Shown piece by piece: positions 56,497-64,000 of a stretch of 64,000 nt of DNA. The position numbers were made by a program, and so were the translations under genes. Position 1 is the first letter of the stretch; each line of letters opens with the position of its first letter. Source of the DNA: Apostichopus japonicus (lineage: Eukaryota > Echinodermata > Holothuroidea > Aspidochirotida > Stichopodidae); contig NC_092571.1 of assembly GCF_037975245.1 (NCBI RefSeq), forward strand, positions 13,225,917-13,289,916, read 5' to 3'. The notes beneath the pieces are model-generated. The model worked only from the letters and a program-made list of their open reading frames with translations. It had not been told where the DNA came from and did not search any database.

Positions 56497-58995
56497 ACCC
56501 CTAAATTGACACATTCGTCGATAAGCTAACTGTAGTGTAGTGTAGTGAGGCCTTAGTATACATCAATTGACTTTGTATGCAGTTTGCTATGCTCTGAGCC
56601 TCTAAGCTCAGACAGGTCAAGTCCCAGAGATAAGTGGTATCATATTGAGGTAATGTTGGTTATTTTTAGGGTGTAAGATTCCAAATGACCAAGAAACGTT
56701 CAAAACTTGGTGGAGGGTGTTAAAAGCTTAAGAAAAACCACAATTTGGTCAGCAAATAGCTGAAATGGATTCAAGCTGATGAAATATGTAATTCTGCTAC
56801 ACTGCAAAATGTTTAGGTGGCCTGCTGTATCGTTGCTAGTAATATTTGAAGGTGTGTCAATTACGAGGGTGCGTCAATCATGAAGCCTTTACTATATTAC
56901 AGTTAGTTACTACTGCGCGTGTAATGTATTGAATGGTGATACCTAGTACTAGGTACTGCAGTACTGGTAGTCCTACAACTTACAAACTACGTGTAGGCTA
57001 ATCAATCGCAAATTCAACTAATTCAATGCATCCTCACTAAGAAAGTAAGTATCACATTTATCATGCTGGCAAATCAAAGCAGCTGTCACCACTGCCATTA
57101 CCACTCAACAATTTGAACAATAAAGTACTACCGTGGTCTTGGGACATTTTCTTTGAATAAAGGACCCAAGGAGTTCTCAATCATCATCTTTTTCTGATGA
57201 AATGCAATTGGTTTTTGATTTGTTAGTGTAATGTGAATTGTGTAATTTCAATTGAACAATGCTTTGATAGGGAAATATTGGAAGGTTTGGCTGTCAATAA
57301 ATTTGAGCTTAGGCTGGACAATTGTTTAATCAAAATCTGCATGACTTATGGAAGTGGATTGACTTCATTTTAGTCCATATAAGATTGTATATTCAATCAA
57401 CAGGGAGCATAATGAGAATGCTCACGCTTCAACCTACCTTTTGGAGATAAATCCCACCAGCCTGCTATGCTTGACTTGTCTACAATTTTTTACTCATTTA
57501 TGGCCAGACACAATTGTTCAAATAGTGCAGATTAGAGAAGGGTGTCTTTGAACTCAGTCACATCTATGTATAATACTCATAGAGTAACATAACATATCCT
57601 AGGCCTATACTGTTACTTTAGTCTTAGAAGAGTTGTGACCATCCATCTTACACCTATTTTGTATTTCAGACCTGTAGATGAAGTTACGTCCAAGATTAAG
57701 AAAAACTAGCCATTTGCAGGCAGCTATTAACTACTGCAAAGAGAAAACAGATCACACTTCATTGACATCTTGTTGGATAGATGACAAAATAGGTACAGTA
57801 CATTGTTAAATTTTGTATCTTTTCCAGTTAAACTTAGTACAAAGCATTTTGTCAGAGTTTATATGTAACTTAAAGTGTGCTTGCTGTATTCCAAGTTCCA
57901 ACATTCAACATGCCAACTCTACAAGAGATAATGCTCAAGCCAAGCTAGACATGATCTGAACCTCTCAGAATCAATCAGTTTAACAACATTTATTTTTTCA
58001 TCGTCTTTGCAAACTGAACTGTACCAGAAGAACACATACTAGTGAAAAACATAAGAAGAATGATGTATATATATTTCCAGGCTAATTTGAAGTCAGAGCT
58101 TTTTTTTGTAACTTTTTTTTTAAGTCTACAGCTAGAATGTAATATCATAAGCTTTTAAAGTGATAGCATGCTTAATATGGGGCCAGTAAGTACAGATCTT
58201 TAAGATACAATTAGTTGATTTGTTGCAGTTTCTGTGATCATGGGAGATGTATACGTCTCACATCTCAATTGCTACACATACCAATTTTCTTGCAAAATTT
58301 TAAGATTTTGTGTCATGTTATGATACAGAAAAGGTCTTGATCCCGCTGCAATAGTCTCTTTAAAGCTTTGATATGAGATTGATATAAACTAGTGTTTGCA
58401 CAAGTAACCCAAGTACCCGCCCAACTGATTGCTACCTGGTTCCGAAAATACTACCCGGTTCCGACGTAAACATGTCCTTTTTTGGCCTTTTGAGGTAATC
58501 CTTCTGCTTTGTTGATCATCTAAGAAAGATTCATCAATAAAAATTAAGGCTGTGTAATACAGAGCAATATAAATCATGCTCATCTAATCAATACTGTAGT
58601 TCGTTTAACAGCCTTTACTGTACATTAACTTTGACAAAGGCTTGCTTTTATTTTACAGTATTGATTGATTGTTTACTTGGTTGATTAGTTGGTTATGTTT
58701 GATTATTTAAATATCTATTTTTATTGCAACCCCATTAAAAGAAAACATTTAATAAAATGGATAAATCTAGGACTATGTCAATGTGTTAAAACTATACGAT
58801 ATCTCTTTGCAATTGCAATGCAAGAAAGCAAATTGCAAAAGCATGTGTCAATTGAGCAATAGGATCTATGGTACATGACCCTAACCTGCTAGGATCACCT
58901 TAAATAAACTTAATGTTGACATTGAAGCTGACTCGTCGTCGTCTATGACAATCCGCCCGAATGTTCTCTTTCAGGAAAAGTGCCAAAAAAGCAGC
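56497..58995. other. No gene recognised
   Basis: AT-rich sequence without conserved frames or readable repeat ends. Confidence 0.3.
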
Positions 58996-58999
58996 AGGA

Positions 59000-59495
59000 G
59001 AACAACTCTTAGGCCATAGCAGGGTAGTACTCCAAGCAGGGTGGTGCGTGTAATTTGTTCCGCTCTTATTGAGTTGCCCCCTGTTGACCTCTCACAGCCG
59101 GCCCTCGTTCACATGTACCATTGGCGATTGGGTGATGGACTGTGCCCAAGGACCGGCTGTAACAGCTTAGAGAGTACTGATCATGTTTTTGGGGATTGTT
59201 CCTTTGTTTCAAGCTTGTGGGAGTTGTTTCAGAGTTTGACCGACCGTGTAAAAGGAGACCGTTCAAAGTCGGTGGAACAGGGCTTTTAGTTATATGGGAT
59301 GGACCGTCCGGTTTGTTCTGTTCCTGTGTTACACCGTGTTGTTTAAAAAAAAAAAATATTTGGAGGAACAGAAGCGATATAGATTTTTAGGGGGAAATTT
59401 GCCAGTTGGGGCTGCCTTTGTTGGACACTGGTGTGCTGGGGAGGGGTGTTTTGTTTCGTTGCTTGCTGGTCGCCTTTTTGTGGTGTTTAGAATCC
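59000..59495 (+). mobile_element. LINE family A fragment with CCHC-like ORF2 end
   Basis: A frame at 59041-59289 keeps the ORF2 C-terminal cysteine motif: LCPRTGCNSLESTDHVFGDC (Cys-x4-Cys, His-x4-Cys), followed by SSLWELFQ, typical of L1/Tx1 LINEs. About 0.25 kb upstream of it is deleted relative to the 16-kb copy. The 3' UTR is cut off near 59495 before the usual 'cgtaaaaagc' terminus. No TSD found. Confidence 0.8.
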
Positions 59496-60762
59496 TCGTT
59501 ACCATAATAGATGAAAGGTACCATATAACGTACGTGCTTAGAAAACGTTATATGCACGTTTAATTCATCTTTTTCCTTTTAAATTTCAAGAATTCAGGAA
59601 GGTCAATAATATCACATTTGATTAATTCATTCACATTGCACAAATATGATCCATAACATTATATTTCGAGGACTCAAAGAAGCCATTCTAACAAAAGGAA
59701 CATGATATGACGTATGCAAAACGACGGTAATGAGAGTGAAGCACCACTAGTATACTTCGCTCGTAAAAGCCAAATATTTTCCACTTATTTACCATAATGG
59801 CATCATTCAATCTGCTTTTGAAGTACGAACTCGTACAGTGTCAGCAATTTCAGTATTTCAGTAATGTCACCTTGCCATTTGCCATCAGAATTTAAGCCCA
59901 TGTGAAACTAAAAGAATAAAAACAGATCTAAAGCAATCTTTCAGAAACTGAAGGTATGCGCAGTCATTTATGAAGAATACTCACTATGGTAGATTAGATA
60001 ACTTCCTGTCGCTAAGTACTAAACTATTCAGTTTTTAGAACGAATTTTTTATTCTTACATATGAAGCAGTTTTGCTTGTTCTCAGATGCTTATGAGGTTA
60101 TATCATGAACAACACTTTTACCTATATTACGGAATTTCCATTGTGCTGTTTAATCGTAATGACTAATATGTGAACCTTGTGCAATAATGTCATTTCCTTG
60201 TATGATATCATGCGATGGGGTGGTGGGAGGTTGCTATTGATAACACAATATAAACGTTATTACATTCCTTTATGATATGATTAATAGTGTTATTGTTTTA
60301 GTGATATGTAAACGACTAAAAATATTCACAAAATGATCTTTGCACACGTAAAGGCGTGTTTCTAAGTCAGCATACAAAAGTTTCATATACTTTCATAATG
60401 CAGTGAAAAGAGTGAGGAATAAGACACAAAGCACACTCGGAGTCGTAAAAACTTTCAATTGTTCATAAAGCAATGGTTAGGCCTATTCACACCAAGGCAC
60501 TGTATATTCCACAATACCTTTCCCAAAACTGTCAAATTAAAACGTTTTACGGATTCTTAGCTGAAGCCTGCTATTCGTAGTATACGTATAAACAAAACAA
60601 AGATATTAACACCAAGATACAAGATATTTCCTTTAATGATGAATATTGTATTAATTGAGATAATTCTGAGTATTTTCAACTTTTGACGTGTGACATGTCT
60701 GGCATGTGAATTATAGTATCATGAGTCGTGTACAACATGGAAAGATACATTATATTTGGAAT
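59496..60762. other. No gene recognised
   Basis: Non-coding; no paralogue found in the window. Confidence 0.3.
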
Positions 60763-60879
60763 GCTTTTCAGCTAAGATTATGTTTAGTATCTGTTCCCTT
60801 TCGAGGGGAATGGTGATGCTTACCAGACGATGATCACACAGTCACAGTCCAGATGTAAGGGGACTGGGGTTGAGAGCAT
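60763..60879 (+). mobile_element. U2 snRNA-headed SINE, copy 3 (partial)
   Basis: Head 'gctaagattatgtttagtat' followed by 'ctgttc', then the shared body 'ccctttcgaggggaatggtg' and 'gatgatcacacagtcacag', to 'ggggttgagagca'. The first 15-17 U2 bases and the 3' third are lacking. This copy is closest to U2 at 'tatctgttc', which fixes the extent of the head to about nucleotide 45. Confidence 0.85.
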
Positions 60880-62261
60880 GTACATGTTTACTTTACACAT
60901 GTGCTTGTTTGTTGAATCTAAATCTGTTGAACCGTTCGACACATCCACTTTGCACATGTCACTTTACATATCAATTGAAATGTGTTCATTTTATTCTTGA
61001 AGATAAACACCAACAATTCAATGAAATATAAAGAAATGTTTTCTTGGTTGGACAATTGGGTTTATTCAAGCAACATTTACATTGATTTGTCATGTCGAAA
61101 CACTGACGTTATGCTACCGAAAAAAACCCCAATTTAAACAAGCAAAAAATTAATCGTTATTTTGGCGGCGACAATTTTTCCACGCCAACGCTGATCATCC
61201 CACCCAGTACATGACCATACCACAAGACTGTTCTGACACACGTCTCTATCATGTACCAACATGAATATTAAAAGAGTAATATATTCAGTGTCATAAATTG
61301 GAAGAATCAATAAGATACCCGAAGAAGATCATACCCCAATTGATTCAAGCCGATATCACAGAATTAATGCAACTTTACAATTAGCCATGCAGGTCATCGG
61401 CACATGAAGTTGTACAACACAGGTATAATCAACGTTTAATTATATTTTCATCGCATCATAATTATAATTAAATGTGTATGATAAGAAGTACACTGTCAGT
61501 GAACAAATGCACAGAGTAGACGAGATTGAAATATAAAATACAGTTATTACGATGTAAAATAATACAAGAACCGACAGTAATTTTATATACAGATTGCAGA
61601 AAGAAGAATAATTTTATATTTATCACACATAACATGCTTAAAACCAGTTACAAAGCGCGATACAAATATTGTTTGGTCACGCTGCGTACACTGACACAGG
61701 AACCCCATAATATTGATTTGTGTTTTACACAAAGCAAATATTACCAAATTATATCTCTTGAGAGGGAGTTAGCCGATATGTCAAGAAGTTGTACACTTAA
61801 TGATGTCGATGACGATGATAATAAATAATTGAAATTGCTTCTGCTTCGAATATGAACACAGTCAGCAAACAACTTAAACTGATATTGTTTAACCATCACT
61901 ATCTAGTCTATACTGAAATATAAGCTGTTAAAGGTTTTGAAAATGCATAAGGCAAAGCGTGTATGGAGAACGGTGAAATACGAGAATCAAACACGGTATA
62001 CACTCAATACGAACGATGTCAGTTTGCTTTTGTTCTCTCTGGTTCTATTCTGTTATTTAAATACGGTACTACGTGATTCTTTCATAGTTCTGCATATTTT
62101 AAAGCCTGCCTCTCGTTCGAAATTTGGGATCATTCACCTTCATCCGGCTGTCTGATTGGAGATGAAAGAACGCTCCGCCCCATCGGTGTGTACAAACTTG
62201 ATACCGGTATCTCATAGAAACTATTTTCTATTAGCTTTTCGAATATCTATGAACCGAAAAA
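60880..62261. other. No gene securely recognised
   Basis: A 100-codon plus-strand frame at 61526-61828 ends SLERELADMSRSCTLNDVDD and then DDNK before a stop. It is not low-complexity throughout and could be a terminal exon, but has no recognised domain, no clear acceptor and no paralogue. Confidence 0.3.
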
Positions 62262-62422
62262 ATATATATATATATATATATATACTATATATATATACTA
62301 TATATATATATATATAGATATAGATATATATATATAGATATATAGATATAGATATAGGTATAGATATATATATATATAGATATATAGATATATATATATA
62401 TATATATAGATATATATATATA
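62262..62422. repeat. (TA)n/(GATATA)n microsatellite
   Basis: 161-bp alternating TA tract with TAGA interruptions. Confidence 0.95.
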
Positions 62423-64000
62423 ACCCTAAAGTGTACAGTACCAGGACACCGTCAAAAAACCCACCTTGGATGGACTTTCCATTTAAAGCCACATATAAGT
62501 CTTAATGCAAATGCGTCGTTAAGGATAAATTCACCGCAGACTGGAGGGATTGATAGCAATGCATGGAACTTGGATCGCATCTTTTATGCAACTCATTGAC
62601 AGATATATCAGAAAAGCGATAGTAACTGTGTCTTCTTTACGTACTTCAAACAATTTTTAGTATGATAGAGGGACACTTGCATATGTCCCCATATTCACAG
62701 TTAAGAGTACAGTACATATGTTCACATAATGTGTGCATTTATACAACTCTCCGATCGGTATACGGTTTAAGTGTGTGTGTGTCATTCATTCATTGCATGT
62801 CATAGGAAAGAATCTTATATAAAAAAGTTGACTGCATTATCGGCAATTTTAAGCAATAAATTTGCTCAAAATATAACCAGCTAATGTAGAACTTTCAATT
62901 GTCAGTATACACATTTTAGTAGATTATAACAACACTATTTTCCAATGTTACGGTGTGACAAAAACCCAAATTATGGTAAAGATTTCTTGATTAGAGTTCG
63001 ACCTGTTAAATGATAATCAGCTTTACCGAGTACCGATTAGTTTCTGTGACAATCGGGCCGATGCCTATTACCTTTAGTGGATAAGCAGTTTTATTTTAAT
63101 ATTTCATTGAAAAAGATAACACAATCCCGAACGTTTGCTTCAAGTTTTGCCATATGCAAGGGAAACCTTCCGATGGAACGTTGTTTAAACGATCATACAC
63201 AGTAAGTCAATGGCGCTTCTCCATTGACATTACTACACGTGGGAAAACCACACACTAAAGTCCCATTGATGTTTTCGCTGGAAATCAGACATGCTTTAGT
63301 CGGTAAGTTTAATTACTGCAAAGGTGATATTTTAGCAGGTATAGTACATTAGGTCAGGGGAAAAAAGTTGCTTCGGGTTTTTCGCAAAAATATGCGTAAG
63401 AATATTTGCCTAATCAGTGATTAGTAATCACAAATGGTAATGCAGTAGAACTACCGAGGACTGTCGCCAAACATTTCTAGGGAATTTTAGGAGTATTTGG
63501 CGCCTTGATTGCATAATTTTATGGCATTTGTAGAAAATTAGGCGTATTTTCAAACTAAACAGTTATTAAGCTCAACAGTTCTCTAGCCAGACTAGCCTAA
63601 TGTGCGTAGAACTCACAATGAACAAAGCGTAACGTCACTCTCACTTTCCAGTTTTCACCTACGGTGAAATGGCCAAAGTGGTTTAAAAGTATATTGATTT
63701 GGTTTTACATTTACTCGAAACAATTAATCTTTCATATCAATCGTTAATATTAAACCTGATAACAGGAGGTTTCGTTAGATGCAAGAAGCGAAGTGAAAAA
63801 AAAAAATAATAACGTCGTCCCTCTAAGCTTATCGCGAGTATACTGTATGATGTTAACTGCTAAAACTGGATAGTATATCGAACAGCATTAGTACAAACTC
63901 GCGTGAGGGACTTGCGATACCGCTTCACGGTAGATTAGCGCACCTTCCCCGGCTATGAATAGCGCTGAATCGAACTTCTCCCGTTGTAGTTGTGGAGAAT
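62423..64000. other. No gene recognised
   Basis: Non-coding in all six frames as far as I can see; no repeats with readable ends. Confidence 0.3.

Overview
The window is metazoan genomic DNA: AT-rich, sparsely coding, with GT-AG split exons, vertebrate-type telomeric hexamers inside a small transposon, Tx1/L1-type LINE fragments, a SINE with a U2 snRNA head and hAT debris. It looks like a marine invertebrate. I favour a deuterostome such as an echinoderm, but nothing here proves the phylum. No prokaryotic-style gene, CRISPR array, rRNA or tRNA gene was seen.

The only recognisable host genes are a tandem family of immunoglobulin-like cell-surface proteins, all on the minus strand. A typical member has one large exon holding a signal peptide, a V-like domain and a second Ig-like domain. 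That exon ends in phase 1 and is followed far downstream by an 85-nt transmembrane exon. Intact ectodomain exons lie at 7206-7986 and 11462-12302. Damaged or truncated relatives lie near 4.5-5.2, 13.7-14.1, 33.9-34.4, 35.8-36.6, 40.1-40.7 and 42.8-43.2 kb. TM exons sit at 1147-1231 and 31628-31712. An isolated signal-peptide exon is at 10764-10827, with a dead copy near 39.4 kb. A decayed tandem array of V-domain fragments fills 28.1-30.9 kb and continues at 1-367. Candidate proline-rich and hydrophobic exons lie at 25.0-25.7 and 51.1-51.8 kb.

The layout is a direct segmental duplication. About 0.8-15 kb is matched in order by about 31.4-44.2 kb, and 17.0-18.3 plus 24.6-27.6 kb is matched by 48.0-53.3 kb. 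The copies differ by insertions that can be dated relative to the duplication: a 0.9-kb element with repeated DR1-like motifs (5339-6236), several 5'-truncated LINE copies with clean target-site duplications, a U2-headed SINE, a fold-back minisatellite element (38.1-39.1 kb), and a 6.3-kb transposon-rich block (18.27-24.59 kb) found in one copy only. From 53.3 kb to the end I see no host gene, only repeats (a Mutator-like MITE carrying telomeric repeats, AT microsatellites, LINE and SINE fragments) and unrecognised sequence.

The most notable systems are (1) the phase-1 modular Ig-like receptor cluster with its V-fragment array, a good candidate for a fast-evolving recognition locus, and (2) the U2-headed SINE and Tx1-type LINE families, both with target-site duplications readable directly from the sequence.
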